The position numbers and the translations under genes are program-made. From NCBI GenBank assembly GCA_017516965.1, contig JAFXAP010000016.1, forward strand, positions 58,569 through 122,568: a stretch of 64,000 nt of DNA, in the 5' to 3' direction. Below the pieces are notes generated by a model. The model was not told where the DNA came from, made no database searches, and saw nothing but the letters and a program-made list of their open reading frames with translations. The DNA comes from Clostridia bacterium. Its GTDB lineage: Bacteria > Bacillota > Clostridia > Oscillospirales > Acutalibacteraceae. Of the stretch, positions 1 through 8,022 are shown one piece after another (the stretch's first letter is position 1; each line of letters starts with the position of its first letter).

Positions 1-265
1 GAATATAATCAAGAGCGTTCTTGAAAGATTCGTTACGACTGCTTCCGCCCTGTACCAAGGTAACACCGTAGTCACGGGCAAGTCTACCGCTTGCCATTTC
101 GTTTGCATCAACTACAACGATAAAATCATCAATAGTTTTTGCGCGACGAAAAGCGTCGATAGTGTACCAAATCATTTCTTTGTCAAAAATGGTGCAATAT
201 TGCTTAGGTTTATCTGCGCCAAAGCGTGAACCAATACCGCCTGCGAGTACAATTCCAATATTCAC
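1..265 (-). CDS. IspD/TarI-type nucleotide cytidylyltransferase (partial, C-terminus outside window)
   Basis: The first ~88 residues of a CTP-dependent cytidylyltransferase. The N-terminus reads VNIGIVLAGGIGSRFG followed by KPKQY, the nucleotide-binding signature shared by IspD (MEP pathway) and TarI/Bcs1 (CDP-ribitol synthesis). The start is a GTG at 265 preceded by AAAGGAG at 274-280, which is a good ribosome binding site with no upstream ATG in frame. It lies 13 bases after the 2-hydroxyacid dehydrogenase gene and is co-directional with it and the LicD fusion, so it is the third gene of that operon. That neighbourhood favours a CDP-activated precursor for a surface polymer over isoprenoid synthesis, but the fragment cannot separate IspD from TarI. 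Function confidence is high for the family, low for the substrate. Confidence 0.85.
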   Translation of the reverse strand, partial: MNIGIVLAGGIGSRFGADKPKQYCTIFDKEMIWYTIDAFRRAKTIDDFIVVVDANEMASGRLARDYGVTLVQGGSSRNESFKNALDYI

Positions 266-278
266 AGTATAATCTCCT

Positions 279-1307
279 TTATTTGTAAACTACATAGTTG
301 CGAGGCTTAAGGTTGTTAATCCAGTCTTCGAGTGTCTGGCAAACCATTTCGGTTCCGCACACCTGAACATCATAAGCAGAGCCTGCGATATGTGGGGTGA
401 TTATAAGGTTTTCTGCGTCAAGCAGTGGGCTGTCAGAAGCAATAGGTTCGGTTATAGTAACGTCTATTGCGGCACCCGCTAACTGATGAGAGTTCAACGC
501 TTCAATCAAGGCGTTTTCATCAACAATTTCACCACGCGCGGTGTTTATAAAATAAGAACCCTTTTTCATTTTTGCAAAGGTCTGTTTATTAAACATACGC
601 TTGGTTTGCGGTGTAACTGTGCAATGAACGCTGATAACGTCCGAAAGTTTTAAAAAGTCATCAAAATTTACAAGCTTCACAAAATCGGGAACCCTGTTAA
701 TGTCGATGTAAGGGTCATAAGCGATAATATTCATGCCAAAAACTCTGGCTTTTTCAGCTACAAGACGACCCGCGTTTCCGCAACCTACAAGACCCAAAGT
801 CATATGGTTGATACTGTCACCACGGAAGCGGATAAAAGGTGAATTTTTATCAAGTCCCCAAACGGTATCTGCATATTCATCAGGTTTGGATTTTACATCG
901 GTTGTGATAACACGATTGTGAATAAGTGAGTTTGTAAGGGTGATATTTCTTGTTAGGTCAAGAATGTATCCCATTGTCATATCGGTTACTGCCGCTGCAT
1001 TTCGACCGCTATTATTACAAACAATAACGCCCTTTTCCATTGCGGCTTCAAGGTCAATTACCGACTTAACATTTCCACGACAGCAGATGATAAGTTTTAG
1101 TTTATCTGCGTGCTCAAAAACCTCACGGTCAATAGTGTCATATTCGCAAATAAGAATATCGTAATCGCCGATTTTTTCAATCAATTCACGGTGTGGCATT
1201 ACATCGTGGTCAATTGCATATCCGTCATAAACAAAATCGATTTTATCATTAAAACGATCAAGCATAGGACCGATCATCTCTGCGGTAACTAATGCACGAT
1301 ATTTCAT
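279..1307 (-). CDS. D-isomer-specific 2-hydroxyacid dehydrogenase family protein
   Basis: 342 residues, full length for the family. An N-terminal catalytic half is followed by a Rossmann fold with LGLVGCGNAGRLVAEKA (GxGxxG type) near residue 170 and the downstream acidic YDPYID that binds the NAD ribose. Typical catalytic-region motifs follow: HCTVTPQT, FINTARGEIVDE (Arg) and a PHIAGSAYD stretch (His) near the C-terminus. The family reduces or oxidises 2-keto/2-hydroxy acids with NAD(P)H; SerA, lactate and glyoxylate reductases belong to it. It lacks the C-terminal ACT domain of many SerA proteins. AAAGGA precedes the ATG. It sits between a LicD fusion and a cytidylyltransferase, which suggests it makes or modifies the acid/alcohol attached to a surface polymer rather than serving serine synthesis. 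The substrate is not predictable from sequence. Confidence 0.88.
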   Translation of the reverse strand: MKYRALVTAEMIGPMLDRFNDKIDFVYDGYAIDHDVMPHRELIEKIGDYDILICEYDTIDREVFEHADKLKLIICCRGNVKSVIDLEAAMEKGVIVCNNSGRNAAAVTDMTMGYILDLTRNITLTNSLIHNRVITTDVKSKPDEYADTVWGLDKNSPFIRFRGDSINHMTLGLVGCGNAGRLVAEKARVFGMNIIAYDPYIDINRVPDFVKLVNFDDFLKLSDVISVHCTVTPQTKRMFNKQTFAKMKKGSYFINTARGEIVDENALIEALNSHQLAGAAIDVTITEPIASDSPLLDAENLIITPHIAGSAYDVQVCGTEMVCQTLEDWINNLKPRNYVVYK

Positions 1308-1328
1308 AACGTTTGTTCCTTTCTTTGT

Positions 1329-3299
1329 TTAGCAATCCTTCTCAAACAACTCGCCGCGAACATCAACATCGCGATAGTTCTTGCCTTCCTCGGTGTCAAA
1401 GATATAGCCACCAAGGTCGATACGGGCAAAGTTGTGAGGAGCAGCACGTTTTGAAAGCACAGGCTCAGGGAGATAGTTAGGACCGTAGTCAAAGGTCAGG
1501 TAGTTGGTGTAATCCATAGGAATCGGAGCTTTAAAGCCACCGTCAAAGTCAACACGCTGAATTTCTTCAAGACCATAGATGCTGAACGGACCCTTCTTCT
1601 GAAGCTTACCGGTACTATCAATAACATATTTTGCATTTTTCTTGTTTTTATAACGTACCAACAGCCATTCGTAAATTTTGTGGTAGAAATCGGTTGGGAA
1701 TATGCGCAAGAAAGGAAGTATAAGCATTTCCTTGCGGAAATTTTTACCTCTGCGTGGACGCTCATACCAACGAACTTCAATCATCTTAGAAAGGGTGTGA
1801 AGTATGCGGCTGTGGAGTTTACCTATCCAACGGATATTGCTTGTCTGGTCATAAACAAGAACGTCAATAAACAAGCCATCCTGATATTCGTGAATAGAAG
1901 AATATTTTGTTGAGAAGTAGGTACCGTTAAGACGAACCTTGTCCACGATATAGTGAGCGCCGCTCTTGCACCAATGGCTTGAGTAGTTGTAAATTCCCTT
2001 TTGCTCTTTCATTGAAACTTCACGGAATTTATCAAAGTCTTTACGAAGCATACCAATATCAAGGTCATCATCCCAAGGAATACTATGTCCGTAACGAACA
2101 GCGCCAAGCATTGTACCGCCACAAAGGAAATAGTTGATTCCGTGCTTTTTACAAAGTTCATCAATGTCTTTAAGCATCATAAGCTCAAGATCTTTTATTC
2201 TGGTAAGCTTACCTGCATAAACTGCAATGTTTTTATTGTTGTCGTGTTCACCGTTGGTTATATTAAGCACGGTGTGATATAAAGCAGCTTGCAGTGGAAC
2301 AATCTTGCCAGCCTTCCAGCCGGATTGGAACAACTTGAGCGTATTAAGACAACTGCTGGTTTCGTTTTCAACCTTATCACAATTAATCTTAAGCGCCAAC
2401 TCTTTTTTAAAGCATTCGTGAATTGTGGTTTTAATAAGCGCTTTAGAGACAACGTGAGATATAAAATTATAAACGTGTCCCTGTCTGCCACAATAGAGAG
2501 CCTGTACTGCAAAATTAAAAGCATCTCGCAAATAGGTGCAGGTGAAATTATGAGCGTAATCCTGTGAATCAACAGTAACCTCGCCCTTTTCAAAAGCATC
2601 TTTAACAAAAGCTTCTATATCGAACTCACGCATGTCGTTACAACCGGGACCAAAAAGGTTGTCCACACGAGAGATATTGATGTTTTCAATGCCTTCATTA
2701 ACAAGTGTACGGCAAAGAGCCTCAACATCAAGGAAGAATTTTTGAGCCTTTGTATGATTTTTAACTCTTTTTTCCATAAAGAAACTAAATTCACGCTCAG
2801 AAAGCGAGGTGATTTCAGCATCGGGAATAGCAGGATGCTCGGGAAGCATCAAAGAAATGATGCACATATTTTTGCGACCCTTAGATGAAAATTCTGCTAC
2901 TCTACGAATGGTTTTAAGCCATTCTTCGTGAGAATCTACCTTTTCGCAATCTATACAAAGCATAAATGCTGTTTTCTTGGATTTTGGTAACTCAAAAAGA
3001 TTTTCAAGTGATTCCGGTTCATACTCGGTATAATCGAAATCGTCATAAAGCGCAAATCCGTCAGCAACAGAAAAAGCTCTAACCGTAGGAAGTTTTTTCT
3101 TGCGCTTGATAGAAACAAAAGCGGGAAGCATAAAACGACCAAGAGAGTTTGAGTCACTTATAACATATGCCTTTTCATATAAAAATCTACCTTTTTTAGA
3201 GATACCATGAAGCTTCGGCGGATGCATATATCTGCTGGTAAACTTCGCATAGCTGTCAACGACTGCAGCCAACTCGTCTTCTAAAAAAACTTTTTGCAT
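1329..3299 (-). CDS. LicD-family phosphotransferase fused to a degenerate SDR/epimerase-like N-terminal region
   Basis: 656 residues, more than twice the usual ~270 of LicD proteins. The C-terminal half has the LicD signature FLCGGTMLGAVRYGH then IPWDDDLDIGM around residues 390-420; the paired aspartates are the metal-binding residues of this nucleotidyltransferase-like fold, which attaches phosphocholine or other phospho-substituents to surface glycans. The N-terminal ~300 residues resemble the second half of an extended SDR: ISRVDNLFGPG, then a domain with TCTYLRDAFNFAVQAL and GHVYNF. A clear N-terminal GxxGxxG dinucleotide loop is absent and no classical YxxxK is evident, so this part may be structural rather than catalytic. 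The start has GAGGAG upstream. It is first gene of an operon with the dehydrogenase and cytidylyltransferase. Family call for LicD is firm; the SDR resemblance is my reading. Confidence 0.85.
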   Translation of the reverse strand: MQKVFLEDELAAVVDSYAKFTSRYMHPPKLHGISKKGRFLYEKAYVISDSNSLGRFMLPAFVSIKRKKKLPTVRAFSVADGFALYDDFDYTEYEPESLENLFELPKSKKTAFMLCIDCEKVDSHEEWLKTIRRVAEFSSKGRKNMCIISLMLPEHPAIPDAEITSLSEREFSFFMEKRVKNHTKAQKFFLDVEALCRTLVNEGIENINISRVDNLFGPGCNDMREFDIEAFVKDAFEKGEVTVDSQDYAHNFTCTYLRDAFNFAVQALYCGRQGHVYNFISHVVSKALIKTTIHECFKKELALKINCDKVENETSSCLNTLKLFQSGWKAGKIVPLQAALYHTVLNITNGEHDNNKNIAVYAGKLTRIKDLELMMLKDIDELCKKHGINYFLCGGTMLGAVRYGHSIPWDDDLDIGMLRKDFDKFREVSMKEQKGIYNYSSHWCKSGAHYIVDKVRLNGTYFSTKYSSIHEYQDGLFIDVLVYDQTSNIRWIGKLHSRILHTLSKMIEVRWYERPRRGKNFRKEMLILPFLRIFPTDFYHKIYEWLLVRYKNKKNAKYVIDSTGKLQKKGPFSIYGLEEIQRVDFDGGFKAPIPMDYTNYLTFDYGPNYLPEPVLSKRAAPHNFARIDLGGYIFDTEEGKNYRDVDVRGELFEKDC

Positions 3300-3389
3300 A
3301 AAAAAATCTCCTCTTTTATATATCGGTGTTAAACGATTTAAAAAAATCTAAAATTTCTTTTTTAATAGAACAACCGTATTTTCACCATA

Positions 3390-3406
3390 GGTATGTAACA
3401 CATACC
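3390..3406. promoter_or_regulatory. Perfect palindrome at the predicted start site of the LicD-fusion operon
   Basis: GGTATGT-AAC-ACATACC is a perfect 7-3-7 inverted repeat located 5-6 bases downstream of the minus-strand -10 box, where transcription should begin. Position and symmetry are those of a repressor operator. No gene for a matching regulator is adjacent, so the ligand is unknown. Confidence 0.45.
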
Positions 3407-3411
3407 AATTC

Positions 3412-3441
3412 ATTATACAACAATGATATGACTTTTGTCAA
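3412..3441 (-). promoter_or_regulatory. Sigma-A type promoter for the LicD-fusion operon
   Basis: On the minus strand TTGACA (3441-3436) and TATAAT (3417-3412) are separated by 18 bases: both hexamers are perfect consensus. It lies about 110 bases upstream of the LicD-fusion start codon. Confidence 0.7.
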
Positions 3442-3558
3442 CATAATTAGACTTGTTTCACCTTTGGTCAAGAATACACAAGGCAAAAATTAAAAAACCA
3501 AAAAATAAAGGTATGAACTGGTTGGGTGTATTATAGCATGTCGTCGGCGAAGCCGCAA

Positions 3559-3655
3559 CACTTCTTCACTATTCACTATTACTTTTTACTTTCCAAAAAT
3601 CCCGAATGCGAGTTTAGTGAAGAGTGAAAAGTGAATAGTGAAAAAGTAAAATCCC
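3559..3655. repeat. AT-rich intergenic inverted-repeat block
   Basis: The 13-mer TTCACTATTCACT at 3565-3577 recurs inverted at 3630-3642, and ATCCCGAATGCG at 3599-3610 recurs inverted at 3665-3676. The right half is a run of degenerate AGTGAAAAGTGAATAGTGAA units. It looks like a decayed short mobile or palindromic intergenic repeat; no ORF is inside. Confidence 0.5.
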
Positions 3656-3676
3656 GAACGCTTTCGCATTCGGGAT
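3651..3676 (-). terminator. Rho-independent terminator of tRNA-Leu
   Basis: On the minus strand ATCCCGAA pairs with TTCGGGAT across a 10-base loop and is followed by TTTTAC. It begins 4 bases after the encoded CCA of the tRNA. The plus strand also has a T-run after the stem. Confidence 0.65.
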
Positions 3677-3679
3677 TTT

Positions 3680-3766
3680 TGGTGCGGATAACAGGACTTG
3701 AACCTGCACCGAGTTGCCCCGACTAGAACCTGAATCTAGCGCGTCTGCCAATTCCGCCATATCCGC
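3680..3766 (-). tRNA. tRNA-Leu (anticodon CAG)
   Basis: Read on the minus strand the gene begins GCGGATATGGCGGAATTGG and ends ATCCGCACCA. The acceptor stem GCGGAT pairs with ATCCGC, the D arm has the class II form, the anticodon arm is CTAGA-TTCAGGT-TCTAG giving CAG, there is a long variable arm, and the T arm contains GGTTCAAGTCC. The 3' CCA is encoded. About 87 bases, normal for tRNA-Leu. Confidence 0.96.
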
Positions 3767-3872
3767 AAATATTAAATTTGCAAGAGTAATTATACATAAA
3801 CATTTACTAAAAGTCAAGTTTATTAACTTGTATGTTTTTTTAAAAACAACAAACTTTTATTTGCGTTTTCCG

Positions 3873-3901
3873 TTGACAAAAAGAGGGGTATATATTATAA
3901 T
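3873..3901 (+). promoter_or_regulatory. Strong sigma-A promoter of pflBA
   Basis: TTGACA at 3873-3878 and TATAAT at 3896-3901 with a 17-base spacer: a perfect consensus promoter. It lies about 155 bases before the pflB start, leaving room for the riboswitch leader. Confidence 0.88.
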
Positions 3902-3925
3902 AATTAATGTAAATTAAAACTTTTA

Positions 3926-4026
3926 CACAACTGACGGATTTTGCGATATGACGCAGGGGAATGTAAAAGATGTTTTATGCCGACCGTCTGGGCAAGTCAG
4001 TTTAAAAGCTGATTTGCTCTTTTTTT
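3926..4026 (+). promoter_or_regulatory. ZTP riboswitch (pfl motif) with overlapping terminator, upstream of pflBA
   Basis: The leader carries the pfl-motif signature. AACTGAC (3929-3935) pairs with GTCAGTT (3996-4002) to close P1; a TGCG/CGCA hairpin (3942-3955) is followed by GGGGAATG; a small TAAAA/TTTTA hairpin follows; then CCGTCTGGGCA, the conserved 3' half, whose CCGTC can pair with GACGG (3933-3937). A 9-bp terminator stem, GCAAGTCAG (3992-4000) with CTGATTTGC (4009-4017), precedes a T-run and re-uses the 3' strand of P1. Ligand-bound aptamer and terminator are therefore mutually exclusive: Z nucleotides (ZTP/ZMP), which accumulate when 10-formyl-THF is short, should allow read-through into pflB. 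The motif and its link to pfl genes are established knowledge; the pairings are read here. Confidence 0.93.
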
Positions 4027-4056
4027 GCGAAACAGTAAACTCTGGAGGAATGATAT

Positions 4057-6288
4057 ATGACACACGAAAATTGGAATGGTTTTAAGGGTGGCGTATGGCA
4101 AGATGAGATTAACGTGCGCGACTTTATTCAGCAAAACTATACCGAATATACAGGCGACGATTCTTTCTTAGCGGACGCTACAGAACGAACCACCGCGCTT
4201 ATGAAAAAGGTTCAGGCACTCTTTGCGCTTGAGCGTCAGTTTGGCGGTGTGCTTGATATCGATACTGCGACAGTATCTTCTCTTACAACCTTTTCACCCG
4301 GTTACATCGATAAAGACAATGAAATTATCGTTGGTATGCAGACCAACCGACCACTAAAACGTGGCGTAAGCCCATTTGGCGGTATTCGTATGGCACGCCA
4401 GGCGTGTGAGGCTTACGGCTATAAGTTATCTGAAACAATCGAAGACGAATTCAAGTTCAGAACCACCCATAACGAAGGTGTTTTCCGTGCTTATACCGAC
4501 GAGATGCGTCTTGCGCGTCGTTGTCACGTAATTACCGGTTTGCCCGACGCCTACGGCCGCGGTCGTATTATTGGTGACTACCGCCGCGTAGCGCTTTACG
4601 GTGTGGACAAACTTATCGAAGAAAAGAAAAAAGACAAAGCCGCTATGGCCGAGAAGCCTTTTGTTGCCGAAAACATTAAAATAAACGGCGAGCTGTTTAA
4701 GCAGATAAGCTTTCTTGGCAAGCTTAAAGAAATGGCAAATATGTATGGCTTTGATATAAGCGGTCCTGCGCGTGACTCTCGCGAGGCGGTTCAATGGACT
4801 TACTTTGCATATCTTGCCGCTATAAAAGAACAAAACGGCGCGGCTATGTCACTTGGACGTGTGGCTACCTTCTTTGACATTTATATGGAGCGCGATATTA
4901 AAAACGGAACCCTTACCGAACAAGGTGCGCAAGAACTTTTTGATGATTTTGTTATCAAGCTTCGTATTGCGCGTCATCTTCGCACACCCGAATACAACGA
5001 ACTTTTTGGCGGCGACCCAATGTGGATTACCGAAGCTGTTGGCGGTATGGGTGAAGACGGCAGAACACTTGTAAGCAAGAGCAGTTTCCGTGTGCTTAAC
5101 ACACTTTATACCTTGGGTTCTTCTCCCGAACCTAACCTTACTGTTCTTTGGTCAAAAGATTTGCCCGAAGGCTTTAAAAAGTTTTGCGCAAAGGTTTCAA
5201 AAGATACCGACTCTATTCAGTACGAAAACGACGATATTATGCGTCCTATTTACGGCGACGACTACGCAATTGCCTGCTGTGTATCGGCAATGAAGCTTGG
5301 CAAACAAATGCAGTTCTTTGGCGCAAGATGTAACCTTGCAAAACTGCTAAACATTGCGCTTAACGGTGGTTATGACGCAATGAGCAACATACACATTGGT
5401 CCTCAAATGGAGCCAATTTCGGGTGATAAGCTTGACTTTGATACCGTTATGGAGCGTTATGACATTTACATTCAGTGGCTTTCACAGTTGTATGTAAAGA
5501 CGATGAACGTTATTCACTATATGCACGACGAATACTGCTACGAAAAGGTGCAGATGGCGCTTCACGATACCGAGGTTGAGCGTCTTATGGCATTTGGTAT
5601 TGCAGGTCTTTCGGTTGTTGCCGACTCACTCAGCGCAATTAAGTTTGGCTGCGTTAAACCAATCAGAAATGATGAAGGCTTTATCGTTGATTATGAAACA
5701 ACAGGCGAATTCCCCAAATTTGGTAATGATGATGACCGCGTTGACTCACTCGCACAAGATATGACCCATCGCTTTATTGAAGCGCTCAGAAAGACCGAGA
5801 CCTATCGTAACGCTGTGCACACACTTTCAGTTCTTACCATTACTTCAAACGTTATGTACGGTAAAAACACAGGCGCTACCCCCGACGGCAGAAAATCGGG
5901 CGAACCGTTTGCTCCGGGTGCAAACCCAATGCACAACCGTGAAGAAAACGGCGCGTTGGCTTCTCTTAACTCGGTTGCAAAAATTAGTTATGACGACTGT
6001 CGCGACGGTGTGTCTAACACATTCTCTATCACACCTGAGGCTCTTGGCAAAACCGATGATGAACGCGTAAACAATCTGGTAGGTATTCTTGACGGCTATT
6101 TTGCTAAAAAGGCTCACCACATAAACGTAAACGTGCTTAATCGCGAAACCTTGCTCGACGCATACGAAAATCCCGAAAAATACCCCAACCTTACCATTCG
6201 CGTATCGGGTTATGCGGTAAACTTTAACAAGCTTTCACGCGAGCATCAGCGCGAGGTTATAAGCCGTACCTTCCACACTGTATTATGA
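4057..6288 (+). CDS. pflB: Pyruvate formate-lyase (formate C-acetyltransferase)
   Basis: 743 residues, normal length. It is a glycyl radical enzyme that converts pyruvate and CoA to acetyl-CoA and formate in the cytoplasm. The adjacent catalytic cysteines are seen in [13 protein letters not shown] (Cys407-Cys408), and the radical glycine in [10 protein letters not shown] (Gly718) near the C-terminus. GGAGG at 4044-4048 positions the ATG. It overlaps pflA by four bases (ATGA), so substrate and activase are translationally coupled. Expression is predicted to be gated by the ZTP riboswitch, which fits because formate feeds 10-formyl-THF for purine synthesis. In-frame, intact, and consistent with a strict anaerobe. 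Confidence 0.98.
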   Translation: MTHENWNGFKGGVWQDEINVRDFIQQNYTEYTGDDSFLADATERTTALMKKVQALFALERQFGGVLDIDTATVSSLTTFSPGYIDKDNEIIVGMQTNRPLKRGVSPFGGIRMARQACEAYGYKLSETIEDEFKFRTTHNEGVFRAYTDEMRLARRCHVITGLPDAYGRGRIIGDYRRVALYGVDKLIEEKKKDKAAMAEKPFVAENIKINGELFKQISFLGKLKEMANMYGFDISGPARDSREAVQWTYFAYLAAIKEQNGAAMSLGRVATFFDIYMERDIKNGTLTEQGAQELFDDFVIKLRIARHLRTPEYNELFGGDPMWITEAVGGMGEDGRTLVSKSSFRVLNTLYTLGSSPEPNLTVLWSKDLPEGFKKFCAKVSKDTDSIQYENDDIMRPIYGDDYAIACCVSAMKLGKQMQFFGARCNLAKLLNIALNGGYDAMSNIHIGPQMEPISGDKLDFDTVMERYDIYIQWLSQLYVKTMNVIHYMHDEYCYEKVQMALHDTEVERLMAFGIAGLSVVADSLSAIKFGCVKPIRNDEGFIVDYETTGEFPKFGNDDDRVDSLAQDMTHRFIEALRKTETYRNAVHTLSVLTITSNVMYGKNTGATPDGRKSGEPFAPGANPMHNREENGALASLNSVAKISYDDCRDGVSNTFSITPEALGKTDDERVNNLVGILDGYFAKKAHHINVNVLNRETLLDAYENPEKYPNLTIRVSGYAVNFNKLSREHQREVISRTFHTVL

Positions 6289-6986
6289 TAAAGGGCAATA
6301 TTCACTCTATTCAAAGTCTTGGCACGGTAGATGGTCCGGGTATTCGCTTTGTGGTATTTTTGCAGGGCTGTAATCTGCGTTGCGGTTGCTGTCACAATCC
6401 GGACACTTGGAGATTTGACGGTGGCACACAGTACACACCGCAAGAAATTGTTGATAAAGCAGTGCGATACAAAGAGTATTTTGGCGAAACGGGCGGTATA
6501 ACCCTTTCGGGTGGCGAACCGCTCTTGCAGGCTGAGTTTGCATATGAAGTCTTTAATCTTTGCCATCAAAACGGTATCAACACCTGTCTTGATACTTCGG
6601 GCAGCATTTTAAACGACACGGTCAAAAAACTGCTCACCGTTACCGACCGCGTACTGTTAGACATTAAATATACAAACGACGAGCAATATCGTAAGTATGT
6701 CGGTTGTGAAATGAATGAGCCGATTGAGTTTTTGGATTATTTACAGTCTCAAAAAATTCCAACTACCATAAGACAGGTTATTATTCCCACGCTTACCGAT
6801 AGCAAAGATAATGTAAAAGAACTTAAAAAAATTGCCGACAACGCAACCGTTGTTGACAAGATTGAACTTTTACCTTTTAGAAAAATTTGTCAGACAAAGT
6901 ATGACAATATGGGTATAAACTTTAAGTTTGGTCACCTGCCCGAGCCCGATGCCGATACAATGAAACAACTTAATAAACTAATTTAA
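6285..6986 (+). CDS. pflA: Pyruvate formate-lyase activating enzyme (radical SAM)
   Basis: 233 residues. It uses a 4Fe-4S cluster and S-adenosylmethionine to abstract hydrogen from the PflB glycine. The cluster motif CxxxCxxC is [12 protein letters not shown] (Cys29, Cys33, Cys36), with an extra Cys35 between. [13 protein letters not shown] is the SAM-binding GGE motif, and the N-terminal [21 protein letters not shown] is typical of PflA. The start overlaps the pflB stop. A strong hairpin terminator begins at its stop codon, so pflBA is a two-gene unit. Confidence 0.97.
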   Translation: MIKGNIHSIQSLGTVDGPGIRFVVFLQGCNLRCGCCHNPDTWRFDGGTQYTPQEIVDKAVRYKEYFGETGGITLSGGEPLLQAEFAYEVFNLCHQNGINTCLDTSGSILNDTVKKLLTVTDRVLLDIKYTNDEQYRKYVGCEMNEPIEFLDYLQSQKIPTTIRQVIIPTLTDSKDNVKELKKIADNATVVDKIELLPFRKICQTKYDNMGINFKFGHLPEPDADTMKQLNKLI

Positions 6987-7014
6987 AAAGCAAGGACTTT
7001 CGTCCTTGCTTTTT
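6986..7014 (+). terminator. Terminator of pflBA
   Basis: AAAAGCAAGGAC (6986-6997) pairs with GTCCTTGCTTTT (7002-7013) around a TTTC loop and runs into more T. It starts at the pflA stop codon. Confidence 0.9.
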
Positions 7015-7015
7015 G

Positions 7016-7138
7016 TTATTCTTCCGTATCTTCGGTGTCTATGTAAATTTCTTCACACGCGGTTTCGACATTTTTTAAGATTTCTATTGCTTTTTCGACA
7101 CCGTCAAGCAATGTTAGGCTGACGAAGCAATCGCACAT
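7016..7138 (-). CDS. Small hypothetical protein (40 aa)
   Basis: A 40-codon frame begins MCDCFVSLTLLDGVEKA and ends in an acidic tail TACEEIYIDTEDTEE. GGAG lies 10 bases before the ATG. It is co-directional with and 49 bases downstream of the SleB-like gene. Composition (acidic, helical middle, no low complexity) is protein-like, but the frame abuts the pflA terminator and I recognise no family. Could be a chance ORF. Confidence 0.35.
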   Translation of the reverse strand: MCDCFVSLTLLDGVEKAIEILKNVETACEEIYIDTEDTEE

Positions 7139-7187
7139 AAAACACAAGCTCCGCCAGTCGACAAAACATTTCAAAATATTACAAATT

Positions 7188-7829
7188 TTAACTGCAAAAC
7201 ACGTGTCTGCCTATAGTGGTGATAATAGGACGTGATGTAATCCACTTGTTTGTGGCGGTTTTTGGGTTGTAATAATATATCGCGCCACCCGTGGGGTCAA
7301 GTCCGTTAAGCGCGTCGCGCGCCGCCTGATAGGCGCTGTCGGCTATGGGTTTATAAAACTGACCGTCATAAAGGCAGGAAAACGCCCCGTTTTGATAAAC
7401 AACGCCCGATAACGTATCGGGAAAGGATGGGTGCTCCATTCGGTTAAGCACTACAGCGCCCACCGCAACCTGACCTAGATACACCTCGCCTCGCGCTTCG
7501 GCAGATATTATGCGAGCCAGCAGTTGATAATCGGCAGAGTTATATGAAGCGCCGCCGCTTATTCCAATTGCCGCCAAGGTTTTGCTACCAACTATGCCGT
7601 CTGCCACAAGGCCGTTTGCCTTTTGAAATTTTATTACGGCATTTCGGGTTTTATTGCCAAAAATTCCGTCTACCGCGCCGTCATAATACCCCCATGCTTT
7701 CAGTCGAGTTTGAATTTGCGTTACCTCGCTACCGCTTGACCCTATGGCTGATAGCGAACTTACCGTAATAGTTACGGTACACATAAGCGCTACGGCTACT
7801 ATTAAACTTTTTATTGCTTTTTTGTTCAT
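7188..7829 (-). CDS. sleB: SleB-type cell wall hydrolase with peptidoglycan-binding domain
   Basis: 213 residues. Residues ~1-28 form a signal peptide or anchor (KSLIVAVALMCTVTITV). A PG_binding_1 domain follows (VTQIQTRLKAWGYYDG to GIVGSKTLAAIG), then the Hydrolase_2/SleB catalytic domain from about residue 100, with LLARIISAEARGE containing the conserved glutamate, and VAVGAVVLNR. SleB is a spore cortex-lytic lytic transglycosylase used in germination; paralogues such as CwlJ share the domain. AAGAGGTG precedes the ATG. It is divergent from spoIIE, consistent with a sporulation role. No ypeB partner gene lies beside it in the window. Confidence 0.88.
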   Translation of the reverse strand: MNKKAIKSLIVAVALMCTVTITVSSLSAIGSSGSEVTQIQTRLKAWGYYDGAVDGIFGNKTRNAVIKFQKANGLVADGIVGSKTLAAIGISGGASYNSADYQLLARIISAEARGEVYLGQVAVGAVVLNRMEHPSFPDTLSGVVYQNGAFSCLYDGQFYKPIADSAYQAARDALNGLDPTGGAIYYYNPKTATNKWITSRPIITTIGRHVFCS

Positions 7830-7925
7830 ATAAAAACACCTCTTGTTAAAGTTTTCCCCCTTTTTTTAAAAAACATCACCTTTAAAGGCAAATATCAAAT
7901 ATAATATTTTGTATTTTTTTATTTA

Positions 7926-7992
7926 AAAGACAAAAAGTTATATTTTATTCATATTTACTTTGACAAAAAGTTTGTGTTTTTGCCGCTACAAT
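7926..7992 (+). promoter_or_regulatory. Spo0A-dependent type promoter of spoIIE
   Basis: TTGACA (7960-7965) and TACAAT (7987-7992) are separated by 21 bases. TTTGACAAA (7959-7967) covers the -35 and its complement TTTGTCAAA matches the Spo0A box TTTGTCRAA fully. A weaker box AAAGACAAA lies at 7926-7934, 33 bases (three turns) upstream. An overlong spacer with 0A boxes over the -35 is the known architecture of Spo0A-activated sigma-A promoters such as B. subtilis spoIIE and spoIIG. Confidence 0.75.
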
Positions 7993-8022
7993 AAAATAGA
8001 CAGTTTATAAGGAGTGGCGAAA

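Larger units (their letters stand above)
3300..3679. other. Non-coding interval between the LicD-fusion operon and tRNA-Leu
   Basis: About 380 bases without a gene. It holds the leftward operon promoter (3412-3441), a palindrome at its start site (3390-3406), and an AT-rich block of inverted and near-tandem short repeats (3559-3655) ending in the tRNA terminator. No credible ORF: the reading frame that runs across 3614-3817 is the tRNA gene read as protein. Confidence 0.7.

Noticed and set aside
3559-3655. Repeat block as a CRISPR array
   Set aside because: Units are degenerate, inverted and without regular spacers; no cas genes in the window.
3614-3817. 67-residue minus-strand frame containing MAELADALDSGSS
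   Set aside because: It is the tRNA-Leu gene translated; this is a well-known false protein.
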